Of a DNA stretch of 64,000 nucleotides, positions 32,974 to 45,000 are shown piece by piece (position 1 is the first letter of the stretch; the number at the start of each line of letters is the position of its first letter). The notes under the pieces were generated by a model, which was not told where the DNA came from, ran no database searches, and worked only from the letters and a program-made list of their open reading frames with translations. This stretch comes from Actinernus sp. WN-2022 (taxonomy: Eukaryota; Cnidaria; Anthozoa; Actiniaria; Actinernidae), in assembly GCA_030867875.1 (NCBI GenBank), contig JAOWCC010001501.1, positions 15,219,524 to 15,283,523 on the forward strand, written 5' to 3'. Position numbers and translations under genes: made by a program.

Positions 32974-33552
32974 AAAAGAGGCTGGGTACAGCCTTAACTC
33001 GGGCTGTATACACATAAGCGTCACCATTTTTTACATTCTTTACATTCCAGACAATCCATTCTAAGGCGTGGTCACAGGGGAGGGGTGGTACTCCTATTCC
33101 TATTTTTTATTAGGAGTTAAGTCCCAAATTATTCATAGTTAACAAAGGGAGTTTTGTGACGCAGTCTGTGAGGTTGTTACACCGAGGCAAAGCCCCTATT
33201 TTAGAACTCTCCACTTACAACATCTAGGCTTGGCTAACCGAAATATAGCACGTTTAAAACTACATACACGTTGTTTCAGCTTTGCTATAGTCCTCAAGAT
33301 AAAGTAAAAGCTCTATCCGCAGTCTATGGCTTCCGGGTGACCTTTTCGACATTATGCGGCGCCAGGGCGATGCGGTGTTCAAGTATGTGCACTTGAACGA
33401 CTTGAACAGTGTGAGCTGATTGGTTGGGGGCGAAATACCTCGACTTGGAAAATAAAAGTAATAATAAACACTTGCGATTTGCCCACAGGCAGCCCGAGTA
33501 ATAAACACTTGCGATTTAAGACTCGTGCTGGCCGAAGGCCTGGCCCGAGTAA
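32974..33552. mobile_element. Element F: probable further member of the hairpin-ended family
   Basis: Left end AAGAGGCTGGGTACAGCCTT then AACTCGGGCTG. Two successive right ends stand at 33501 and 33552 (CCCGAGTAA). No paralogous empty site is available here. Confidence 0.5.
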
Positions 33553-34440
33553 AAATATATACAAGATGAGAATATATGAAACATCGACCGACATCGCAAA
33601 TTTCATTTCAGTGGCGTAAAATTAGACTTGTAAATAAAATCGTTTCACAATTTTGCTCCCAAAACTCAATGACGAATAAACAGTATGCAGACGCGACTTT
33701 ACTGACCCGAAACATGTCACTTTGCCTGTGGCAGCTCAATGGAAGAATAACAACGTTCTATTTTTTGGGGGGGCCAAACGTCCTGCCTCGATAAGGACAA
33801 TTAGGTTACAATGGGAACTTTTTGAAGCTTAGTTTTCCTCTATAATATATCGTGAAAATGTCTAAAACGCAATGTATCTCAGTGCAAAATTGCAACTGAT
33901 GCCCAAAATTACGGCTATCCGCTGAGTCGAGTCCGATTCAAACGTCGTGCTATCCATGAGCTACGGTAGTCCACAAGTTCACGGCAAACGTTTGTGGATG
34001 TCACGGCAAATTTTTATACGCACTTCAGCCCAAATCCCATAGTCGAGTGTTGCGTGACAGAGCAACGGCATGTAATAAGTGAAGTAGGCAAAGAAGCACC
34101 GCTCCGTTGTGAATCAAAATAACATGTTCTCACGATCACATCATCCCTTGTGCAAAAGAAAGGCTTATCGCACTTCATCATTAGACTTATTTGTCAGCAT
34201 GACATTAGTTGTTGTTCGAAACATTTTCACCGAAGCGAAAATCGTAAGGAAAGGATAACGTACATTTCGCAAAATTATGTTTTTTTTAGAATTTAAGAAT
34301 ATTTTAGAGGGGGTCCATGGACCGGGTCCACGAGGGCGTCCATGGACCGGGGGTCAGTGTTTGGTATCTACCCCCCATAAGCTGCTCCACTACCTTTGAA
34401 AAACAGCAATATTCATTAATTTGAGCCCGCGATAATAGTG

Positions 34441-34537
34441 AGCAAAATTCGCTGCAAAATTCGCTGCAAAAGTTGCTGCAAAAGTCGCTGCAAAAGTCGC
34501 TGCAAAAGTCGCTGCATAAGTCGCTGCATAAATTGCT
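34441..34537 (+). repeat. 12-bp minisatellite GCAAAAGTCGCT (about 8 units)
   Basis: About 245 bp upstream of the GPR157-like TM6 exon. The remaining DNA between 33553 and 34782 shows no exon or known repeat. Confidence 0.85.
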
Positions 34538-34782
34538 AATAGATCGAAAAAAAGTATCGCGCTACTTCCGTTAGCCGTCGGCCCTTAATTGAAAGAGCTA
34601 ACAAGGCCAAGGAGAGGAGGTCCTTCACATTGATCTCAGTGGTCCAGTGTCCTTCCTCTCGCCATTCTTTGCCTCCCCTCCTCTCGGGGTTCCACTCAGG
34701 CTAACTAGTTTGCACCCCTGGAGTTTAATTGAGGATAATCAATGTGATGTTTCTAATATTTTGGTGCTAATAATATTCACAG

Positions 34783-34974
34783 TTGAAGAGTCAAGATGAG
34801 AAATTGTTAAGCCAAAGAACAACAGTGGCTGCTCAGAAGGCAGAGAGAAAACTCATGTTCATTCCACTGGCGTTTGTACTACTGCGTATATGGGGAACCA
34901 TTCGATTTTTCATATTCATCCATGCTGGACTCAATGGAAATCCGCTAGATCACACATGGCTACTAATATTGCAG
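34783..34974 (+). CDS. GPR157: GPR157-like receptor, TM6 exon
   Basis: Begins with TTG directly after an AG acceptor, so it is an internal exon, not a start. Polar loop then a hydrophobic helix. Confidence 0.7.
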
Positions 34975-35925
34975 GTGAGAGGGGGGTGGGAACTACTTCA
35001 TTTCTAAACCACAGGAAGCCCAATTTTCATGTTATTAAATTTGCCTGCTGAAACGAAAAGGACTGGTGTTTAAACGGTACATAATAGCATTTGAAGTGGT
35101 CTCAAAACTTCCAGGAAAGTGCAAAATTCAAGGCAATAATTTGCTCATTTTTCCTTTCTAGTGGAAAATTACTCTGCTTGCTAATGCTCCTATCAATGTT
35201 AAGCCCCAGGGTGCCGGGGGGGAGGGGGGGATTTGACAGGCAGGGCTATCAAGAGGGTGGGCAATTTAACATACGCTGCACAAGGAAGATAGGGGAGTGG
35301 GGTGGGGAGTTGTGATATTTTTGACCAAACGTGTTGTCCCAAGGGTGGGGAATTTGACATTTTTTGGGAAAGAATGTCAAATCCTCACCCCTTGCCCCCC
35401 GCCCCCCGCCCCCCGCCCCCCGCCCCCTCGGGCTTAACATTGATAGGTGCATAACGACTATGATCAGAAAGGGTTTTGACGATCTGTTTGTGCCATATTT
35501 GGCTTGCAAAGACAGTCTTATGCCAAGGAACTAAGCGATTTTTTTCGTACCATCAAAATCAAATTAACACTCCAGCATTAACCAACAAGAGCTCAGAGAC
35601 CAGGATTTGTTATTTTCTTTTCTAACAGGGCATTGGCGATAGCTCACAAGGATTTGCCAATTTTTGCATCTTCTGTTTCTTCACTGAGAAAGTTTTGAAT
35701 CAAATCAAGAACTGCTGTAGCTCGTGCTGTGTAAAGATCTGTCCTGGGATAATGGCTGGCTTCAGAGGAAAGCAACAGCGATCTGATACCGCGTACCCTA
35801 AGAGATTTGCCCCTGGGCCTATCACAGAGTACCAATCTATGTATACTAGTGCAGGTATAGATAATCCTGCCGCGATAATTGTTCATGAAAAAGAAAACAC
35901 AGAAAACAAGGGGTCCATTCAGTAA
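34783..35925 (+). CDS. GPR157: GPR157-like G-protein-coupled receptor, last two exons only
   Basis: Two exons: 34783-34974 (after acceptor TTCACAG, donor CAG|GTGAGA, 64 codons) and 35629-35925 (after TTTCTAACAG, phase 0, stop TAA). The first encodes the end of the third intracellular loop and TM6 (KLMFIPLAFVLLRIWGT...). The second encodes the end of the outer loop and TM7 (GIGDSSQGFANFCIFCFF), a Cys-rich juxtamembrane stretch (CCSSCC) that may be palmitoylated, and a tail of about 70 residues. The pattern fits GPR157, an orphan receptor of the secretin/cAMP-receptor-like type; this rests on family recognition. TM1-TM5 exons are not seen in the roughly 4 kb upstream, which is LINE and other repeats, so the gene may be split by insertions, start further left, or be a partial duplicate. 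Confidence 0.72.
35629..35925 (+). CDS. GPR157: GPR157-like receptor, TM7 and C-terminal tail exon
   Basis: In phase with the preceding exon; 98 codons plus TAA. Contains TM7, a CCSSCC cluster and a hydrophilic tail. Confidence 0.7.
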   Translation, partial: GIGDSSQGFANFCIFCFFTEKVLNQIKNCCSSCCVKICPGIMAGFRGKQQRSDTAYPKRFAPGPITEYQSMYTSAGIDNPAAIIVHEKENTENKGSIQ

Positions 35926-38692
35926 TACCTCGAAAGTGTATATAGTGCCCTGTATACATGACCCCAGTGCTACGACCAGAATATATGCAAAACATTCTAA
36001 CCCTAGAGCTAGTACCAGCTGCATTGTTGTCGATATGCAAAACAGTATCTAGGGCCGATTACAATACAATGAATATAGCCCTTTGGCTTGGTTCGCATTA
36101 GCGGCACAAGACGCAGGTACCGTATTTATCATTAGCGGTACTTAATTGTTAGCTATTGTTCTAATCACAGGCGTCAGTCCCGCTAATGATCTGTGTATGT
36201 TGCAGAGTCTGTGTATGTTGCTTGTTCTTACGCTTATCGGCTTATGCTTCTAGTGTAGGCCTTATAGTGTATAACAACTACCAGTTGGTAAAAAAAATAA
36301 GTTTAGCATTAAATGCATTAGCTATAGTTCTAGACAAGTTTATAACCAAGATGCCATTCAATTAATGATCGTTTTATTTTTGCAACTGAGCACTTTATCA
36401 TCGGATAATTTGATAAACAAAGCTTATGGTATTTTTTTCACACAGACAATATGAATAGACTTAAATTAAATGCGTGATTCGTGAAAACCGTTTAAATGTT
36501 CATGAAAACGGATTATCGGCCGTGATATGCTTCAGTATTCCGAGGGCCTGGATTCCTCGTGATTTTGATGCGGGTGATATGTATGCATATATGAACATCA
36601 TTACTTAATAGTATACTCATCATGGGTGTTCCTAGGCACTTTAAGCCCTAAAGTGAGAAAATCAACTTGCTCCAGGCGTAATATGAAAAACGTACTGTCA
36701 AAAATTGCAGAAAACCCTGAATTTCAGCTGTCTCCTCTGGTTCGTTCCTCCGGCCCGATGCTACGCGCGCTTGAGCTAGTTGGGAGGATTTACATTTTTA
36801 TGATCAAATTAAATGAACGTTTTTCTGCTTTTGCTCGTTTTTTTTCATAAGGCCATCCCAATAAAAGGTTTCGTTTCCCATCGCCCGACCGACCCGTTCG
36901 TTTTTGGAAAAGTAAACAAAAAAATAAAGCTTGATACCGACCAATTTTTTTGGAAAAGTAAAAAAAAATGAATTTTAAATAATTGAAGAATATTTTTTAA
37001 ACTGCACCACTTTTCCGAGATCTCTACGTATTAGTTTGCCTTTCTCGTGCAAATACAGACCGACCCACTATCACGAGAGAGATGGCATAAAGGTAATACA
37101 AACACATTTTTCCGTCTGCCCATGGAGTTATAGAAAACACTTGTGGAAGATTGGATCGTTCTCCCAAACTCCCTCTCTATAACTATGTAAACACAGAAAA
37201 TGTTTTATATTTATTTATTGCAAAGACGCAGGTGATCAAAAACATCTATAACAAACCCAGCATTACATCTCGATAGACGGATATTGATAAAGTTCTTTTT
37301 GCATCTATGAATGAACGTAGCCAAGGGTCAACATAGGTAAAAAGGACCGGAGATCCAGAGACCTGTCTGGACCTGATCATGATTCAACTTAGAATCTTCA
37401 GGTGCACTGGAAGCATAATCATCACCTAGATATTTGTATCATCCGTTGTGGTTTAAACACGAAGTTACGGTCATAAAAGGGTAAGCCCCTCTTCTTTTCA
37501 CACCTTTGAAACTCGAATTGAGGAGCAGTGAAGAAAGCAAGCGAGCATATCAACCTCTCCTTTAAAATGCTAGAATTTTAAGGTTTAATATTAAACAAGC
37601 CATTAAAAAGTGACCAGAGGGAATACAGTTGTTCATTTATGACTGCCAATGGTATTTATGACTGTTTACAAACTCTGTAACCATTACTCTGAAGTTTAAC
37701 ATTTATGTATTTGTTTTGAATTTCGCGTGATAAGATATTAACTGGGAAACACTCAAGTGGAGCATCACGAAGACGTTTACTCCACAAAGGCTGACTGGCA
37801 TGACAAATCCCTTGGCTGCCCTTTTAATACCGGAACTTCGTGTTATTTAAAGAGGCTGTGTCACGGTAAGGCCGGGCCGGACACAGTTATCTTGTGCGAT
37901 TACTGACGACCATGTGGGATGTTGAAAATCAAAGAGAATATGTACAAATGACTAACAGAGTGTGTATAGACATAGTCTTCATTGAAAATAGTGTGTATCA
38001 TTTCAAGCAAGCACCGAGGGAAGGAACTTTAACTGTTTGAAATCGAACATATATATTGACTCCATACATCCGCATCACTTAAATATACCTTTCTTATCAA
38101 ATATTTAGAAGCCTCATGCAGCACCTTCTCTCCACAAAGTCCAAATGAGTTTGAAAAATCAGAAGACAGACAATTGCTGACGCGAGATGCGCGCGCGACC
38201 TCATAAAGCTTGTTGTAAAAAGCCGACGTCGACTACATTTTCATTGTCTGTTGTCGTAAAACAACAAATTGACGATAGTTTTTATGTGTCTGTCCTAATA
38301 TTGATGATGACTTTCGACGACGACGCCTCGCGGATCCACAGCAATTTTGGGGTCGGGCCGCAGTGACTAACAACCTGCCATGTTATTTGCTCGCTACCCC
38401 AACAACACAACAACACAACAATAGAACAATACAAACACAATAGATTTCTTAATAGTGCGGCCCAAAAGTAGCTTCCTTTGCATCCTTTCTTAGTGTCGGT
38501 CCCTCCCCTCCCTCCCCACTATCGACACTAAGAAAGAATGCAAAGGAGGCTAGCCCAAAAGGGGTCCAATATTAAAATGCAAGGCTTTTAGTAGCTCCGG
38601 TCTGACCCCTATTTTGACCATGTTATGACGAAAATCATCGTCAATGTTAGGACAGACATTAACAAAACTAACTTCAATTTGTTAAATATCAA
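35926..38692. other. Gene-free interval between the GPR157-like stop and TRPA copy 2 stop
   Basis: No coding signal. Holds a solitary terminal fragment of the M1/M2 family near 36712-36757 and a hairpin at 38469-38552 (AGTGTCGGTCCC ... TCGACACTAAG). The 3' UTRs of both converging genes should lie here; no convincing polyadenylation signal was identified. Confidence 0.5.
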
Positions 38693-39032
38693 TTACAAAA
38701 CAGCCGTTGGACTTGTGGGAGTTAGTCCGCCATGTTCCACGCTCTGATTCAAGTCGAGGTCACTACCAATTGTTTCCAGTCCCTCGAGCGTCAGCTGCAC
38801 AGGCGTAGTAGGAGCGCTTGTTATGTTCTGCAGTTGACTGATAATGGACTTCAAAAGGACCGACTGTTGGTCAACGGTCGCCTGTAGGTTCTTTATGCGC
38901 GTTCTTTGTTGGACCATTTCGGAGGACATGACATCCACAGGTTTTTCATCCTCGTTGTCTTGTGTTATAGGGCACTGAAGAAGGCTTTGCAGTAGACGGC
39001 TGCCTGTCATTGTGTGGCCATACCTCAAAATG
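38693..39032 (-). CDS. TRPA1: TRPA1-like copy 2, exon 10 (C-terminal coiled coil, stop)
   Basis: Acceptor GAAACAG|CATTTTG supplies the one base needed by exon 9 (Asn codon) and keeps the frame. The heptad-like stretch RTRIKNLQATVDQQ followed by LLKSIISQLQ matches the position of the C-terminal coiled coil used for tetramer assembly in TRPA1. A short acidic/Ser-Pro tail ends at TAA 38695-38693. Confidence 0.88.
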
Positions 39033-42000
39033 CTGTTTCGAAATAGAGGGGGGAAACACGGTTGATTTGAAGTCTATTTTTATATGTAAGTTATATTTTT
39101 TTCTCGTTCTGGCTACCCTCGATAGTTACCCATTGTTTATATCCTCTGGGTCCTCATACCATCATTATAAACCACTCCTTAGCACAAGAGCGCCACTCTT
39201 AAAGTAACCAGGCTGTATCCTGTTAATCTAACAATAGATTTCAAATAATTATCATTGGAACAGACCTGAGTATGGGGGTTCTACCCTGCGAGCAGAGCCT
39301 CATTAACTCCACGTATAGCGAGAAGAAAAGAAGGATCTGCAGCATTCGTATCGAGCATGCGCACACGTTTCTTTCTTGTGCCAGACTCACTCAGTCACTC
39401 AGTCGTCTCACCTTTGTCTGCCTTTGTCGCAGTGGGCTCAGATTTGGTCAGCAGTTTGAAACAAAAATTAATTATTTAGCCGCGCGCTGGTAAACCGGTT
39501 TTAACAAATAAGGGTCAAATTGTCCCGCTTCCAAAGGAAATTAAATGGCAAAAGGGCCAAATTGGGCCATATTGTCTCTTCTGGCTCAATTTCTGGCTCA
39601 AACTCTGTTGAATAAGCCTTTTGCAGGAAACAGTCACGTGCTGATATAATACTTCATTAACGAAGGAATTGAGCTCGTGATCACCATGGGAAAGGCATTG
39701 CCATGGATGCTGGGTGGCAAGCTATCTTTAAAAAGGCTGGTTTAGAAAGATCGACAATCGATTGGAGGTGGAAAATAGCATTTACAAACATGTTTTGCTA
39801 ATAACACTACCGATCTCGTACAAGTGCCTTTAAGTAAATAAATAAAGATATTTTTGTCGCCCAATACAACCACGTGATCGTATCCTGATAAAGGCCCATT
39901 ATAGTTGACAGCACATGGCTCCTGTTGACAGTGCATACATATTTTATATCATTTATTTATAATACCTAAACAAGGCAGGGCCTATTTCACGGGTAAAGTA
40001 TTCATCACAAGAAACTAAGAACCCTTGCATTGCAACGTCGTTTTACAGGAAAGATAATAGCCTGCGTTGCGGCTCTGGAGTATTGAAGCGCAGCGAGCGG
40101 AGATTAGGAGGATTGGCGCGAGAGAGAAAAGAGAGGGGGGAGGGGGTCGATACTCCAGAACCGCAATGCAGGCAAGAATGATAAGGGTAACCTTATTAGA
40201 TTGGGGCAGGTGCCACAGCTGTGATTACAAGCCCGGACGTGACGGCATTAGGTCCGCTGGTGGGTTGGAGGTGCGCGATGGACGAGCCAGACCGGAAGTG
40301 ACGTCTCCAAAGAGCGCATGCTCAGATCGGAAATGACGTCACATCTCGTCTATGTGGTGCCTTGCTACCAACAGGCCTCGCTATACTATTGACATCGGCA
40401 AGAGAGTATACTCTCTTGCATGAAAAGTCTGGTAAGAGAGGCTTATGAATAGTGTTCTGTCCGAGAAGATGTGAAGCTCTAACCTGAATCAGTCGTAGTT
40501 TAATTCTTTTGCAAAAGAAGAAAAATGGTGACTTCTTGTAAGTTAATTTAAGACCGTGAGAATTGATCTGTCAGAGAACCAACAAACCCATCCCGCATGC
40601 AGGGCTCGAAACTAAGATCGCATGACAACTCGCTGTTGCGAGTAGAATCTTTCTGAACTGTTTGTTGTTGCTATAGAGGATCAGGCCATGTTGCTGGGTA
40701 AAAAATGGTGACGACGACTCTAATTTCAAGCCCTCGCATTGCAGACAGGCGCGCTTCCATTTGAGCCAACCAGCGGCGTAAAAACACTAAAAATGACTAC
40801 TTACTTGCAGAGTTTGTTCTCTTGGTTGGGCTTGATCGTCACTATAGGTTTCTGCAGATAACGAACAACCATCTTAGGGAAATGCTCGTCAACAGTCGCC
40901 ACGTACTCGACCTGCATCGCCATGCGACGAATCGAGGCGTCCTGTCGAATGGTATCGATATCACCAACAGCCAAGCCGATCTGAAGAAGAAAGAAGAATG
41001 ACTCTCATGCAACTATAAGACTACTAGTAACCCTAAAAGCTATGTAAACCATGAAATGACTGACAATACGAAAATGTGGACACAAGGGCACACATGCTGC
41101 AACATTGATGGCAACTGCGAAATTTCAACGTGTGTGCAATGTTAGGACCTGCCTAATCCGCCGATCAAAGTCAGGACCTGGCTAATCCACCAATCAAAGT
41201 CAGGACCTGGCTAATCCAACGATCAAAGTCAGGACCTGGCTAATCCACCAATCAAAGTCAGGACCTAGCTAATCCAACGATCAAAGTCAGGACCTGGCTA
41301 ATCCAACGATCAAAGTCAGGACATGGCTAATCCACCGATCAAAGTCAGGACATGGCTAATCCACCGATCAAAGTCAGGACCTGGCTAATCCAACGAGCAA
41401 AGTCAGAACCTGGCTAATCCAACGATCAAAGTCAGGACATGGCTAATCCACCGATCAAAGACAGGACATGGCTAATCCACCGATCAAAGTCAGGACCTGG
41501 CTAATCCAACGATCAAAGTCAGGACATGGCTAATCCACCGATCAAAGTCAGGACCTGGCTAATCCAACGATCAAAGTCAGGACCTGGCTAATCCAACGAT
41601 CAAAGTCAGGACCTGGCTAATCCCACGATCAAAGTCAGGACCTGGCTAATCCACCAATCAAAGTCAGGACATGGCTAATCCACCGATCAAAGTCAGGACC
41701 TGGCTAATCCAACGATCAAAGTCAGGACCTGGCTAATCCAACGATCAAAGTCAGGACATGGCTAATCCACCGATCAAAGTCAGGACATGGCTAATCCAAC
41801 GATCAAAGTCAGGACCTAGCTAATCCAACGATCAAAGTCAGGACCTGGCTAATCCAACGATCAAAGTCAGGACCTGGCTAATCCAACGATCAAAGTCAGG
41901 ACCTGCCTAATCCAACGATCAAAGTCAGGACCTGCCTAATCCACCGATCAAAGTCAGGACCTGGCTAATCCAACGATCAAAGTCAGGACCTGCCTAATCC

Positions 42001-45000
42001 GCCGATCAAAGTCAGGACCTGGCTAATCCAACGATCAAAGTCAGGACCTGGCTAATCCACCAATCAAAGTCAGGACCTGGCTAATCCATAGGCTCGGTTT
42101 CCAGCCGTGGGGGTTTCGGTGAGCCCGCGATCCTCTCCCCACTCACGGCTGGACGCGCGAGCTGAGACATTGTCGGGTTTTAGCCAATCACAAACTTGCC
42201 ACTCAAATCCTGTCGCTGAATTGATTTGCATAATTTACATTGTAAACTTTTGAAAGCCGGACCAAAGACTTTCGATTGCTGTTCCAAAATGCGTTTAAAT
42301 TTGCTCTGGAAAAGTTTGGTTTCGAAGAATTCAAGGATTCACACAAAGAAGCAGTAAGAGAGTTAGTTTTCGGGTGAAGGCACTTTGTCAGTAAACGCAC
42401 TGGCTCTGGAAGTCACTTGGGAAACCGTCAGCTCAAAGGTCGCAGCTCGTAATGTTGAATCATTTCTCATTTAACTTTACCGATGCAAGACCAAGGTAGC
42501 CCGGCTATTCTTACTTCAAAGAAAATCAGTGCTGCCTTTATCGGCGAAGAAAAGACTGACGACTCCATATTAAAAGAGTTTATAGAAGAGAGGGAATCAC
42601 GTCTGACGCAGGCCATGTTTACGCGTTTAACTCTGCAATCACCGATTCACTTGAAAATCGCTGCATCAAATGAGTTTTACAATTCTTCAAGTCCTATGTA
42701 CTAAGTTTGTACAATTTATATCTCCATGATGCAAGACATACTCTACACAAGTACTAAGCGGGAATACTCGACTCTAGCTCAGAGTTCCGAGATAACATCT
42801 GAACTTAATTTTTATCCCCGTATAAATTTTGGCTTTTAATTTCTGTCAGCGAGAGTGTCTCAACAGCCGGGCTTTCCTTGAAAACTTGGACTGTGAACAT
42901 GAGAGCTAATAATAACAGGTATTAAATAAAACCTTTACCTACGTCGAATTAATTTCACACTTCGAGTTTTAGTTTAAAGAATTCCAATGTGTTTTGAAAG
43001 TTTACGCGGAATCGAACCTACGCTACACGCAAATAAGTAAATAATATTGAAGTTAATCAGATGACGTCACGGACACGGTGTGTTGACCGCGCGCCCAGCC
43101 GTTAGTGGGGGGAGGCTTTGGAGAAACGACACCCCAACGGCTGAAACCGAGCCTAGCTAATCCACCAATCAAAGTAAATCGATGATCTGAGGCCGGTTTG
43201 ACCATTTATTATTATACCTTATCAATGCATTAATAATTCATGAGCAAAAACAAAGGAAATTAATAAAACATCAGTGTCTTTAATTCTACTAGAGATTTCG
43301 TCCTGATTTACATAAACTTTGGCTTCGATTTTCTCGGCCAAAATAAGTCGTATCACCAAAATAACTGAAAACATTACTCTCTTCAGCTAGACGTTTGATA
43401 AGTGCAATAAAGAATGAGCGTCTGATCTTTATGGGATTTACAAACTCTCGCTTTCAGCTCGAGTTTGTAAATCCCATAAAGATCGTCCGCTCATTCTTTA
43501 TCCACTTCAAAAACGCATGAATTAATTACAGAAGCAAAAACAAAGGAAATCAATGACTGTGAAGACATTTTATATCTGATAAAATTTAATTCTAATTTAC
43601 ATAAACTTTTAGCTTGGATTTTTTCCGCCAAAATCAGTCGTATTGCCAAAATAACTGAAAAAAAGTCTCTTTATCCTTGAATGTTACATGTGAATGTTTT
43701 TGAAGTCGTTAATTTTGGGCCTTTATCAGTGAAATTCTAATTAGGATGAAACTTGATATAAAATTTCATCCTACTAAAAAATATTTTCTTGATGTCATTC
43801 CCTTGAGATGTGCGTCTTTCTTTCATTGCATTCTTAAAGCGTTTTTGAAGCCGTTCAAAACACTCACAGCACGTGTTTTATCAAGTCTAAAAATTCTCGG
43901 GCTTTGTCCTCGAATTTTTAAACTTGATAAAACACTGCTGTGTGTTTTAAACAGTACATATTAGCAACAGGTTACTCAGTCGGTAGGCACGGATTCTGTG
44001 ATAATAATATAATAACTTGCAAGGGTGCAGCATTACCGATTTAGCTTGAACATTTGTTGTCCCAATTCAGATCATGTGACAGCTCTCCAGAGGATTCAGT
44101 GCTTTGTTGCCAATTAGAGAAATTTGTACATTTCCTCTCAGTGGGATACAGAAAACAATACTCAAGGGAAAATTCAGGTGACCTGAATTGGAATAGCAAA
44201 TGTACAAGCGAAATCGGTCAATTTGACCAGCTACAACACATTTAGTTCCTGAATTCCCAGCCTAAGATATTGCAATATTCCAGAATTCCGTCCTTCCCAC
44301 AATCCTGTTTTTCGCCTCTGCGAACCCTCTGCGAATCTTACCACAGGAAGCCCATATCAACGACTGGGGACTTTAGGTGAAACGGTTTTGGGAAGATATT
44401 CAATGTATGCTGAGAAAACAAATGAAAAAAAAATTTACACTCGGCATTAAAGAAATATTATTTGGAATTACCAACCTAGAGGAAAACGAGATACTGGTAA
44501 ATTATGTAGTATTAGAAAGCAAATATCTGTTATACCTTGGTAAATTTAAAAATGTTCCTTTATCAATAAGTGGTGTAGTATCCAGAATGAAAAGAACATA
44601 TCACATAGAGCTTTATATAGCGAGAAAAAAAACAATTGAACTTATCATTAAGAAAAATGGGGGGCCCTAATGCCCCTCCTTGTATCAGCGTAGATGGATG
44701 ACTCTTCGATTGATAAACCACTCGTCACCAAAAAGCCTTTTTTATTTTTTTTATTAAACTGTTTACATGTAACCACCTGGTTTTTTTTATAATGTTTTTT
44801 ATTTTCTATGCTGTATTTTTTTTTCCTTTTATAAGTATGTATGTGTATATTATGTGTAAAAAAATAGAAAAATAAACAAAATACACAACAACAAAAAGTA
44901 CTGGGGACAAGGATGGCCGCGTGATATAAGGGAATGGTTTTTAAGTTGAAAATAGGCTTTGTCGTTATTCTATATCTATCACTGAATAGCATATCAAACT

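Noticed and set aside
35141..35520. Open frames with Gly/Arg-rich stretches near GC-rich repeats
   Set aside because: They lie in the intron between the two GPR157-like exons and arise from (C6G)n-type low complexity.
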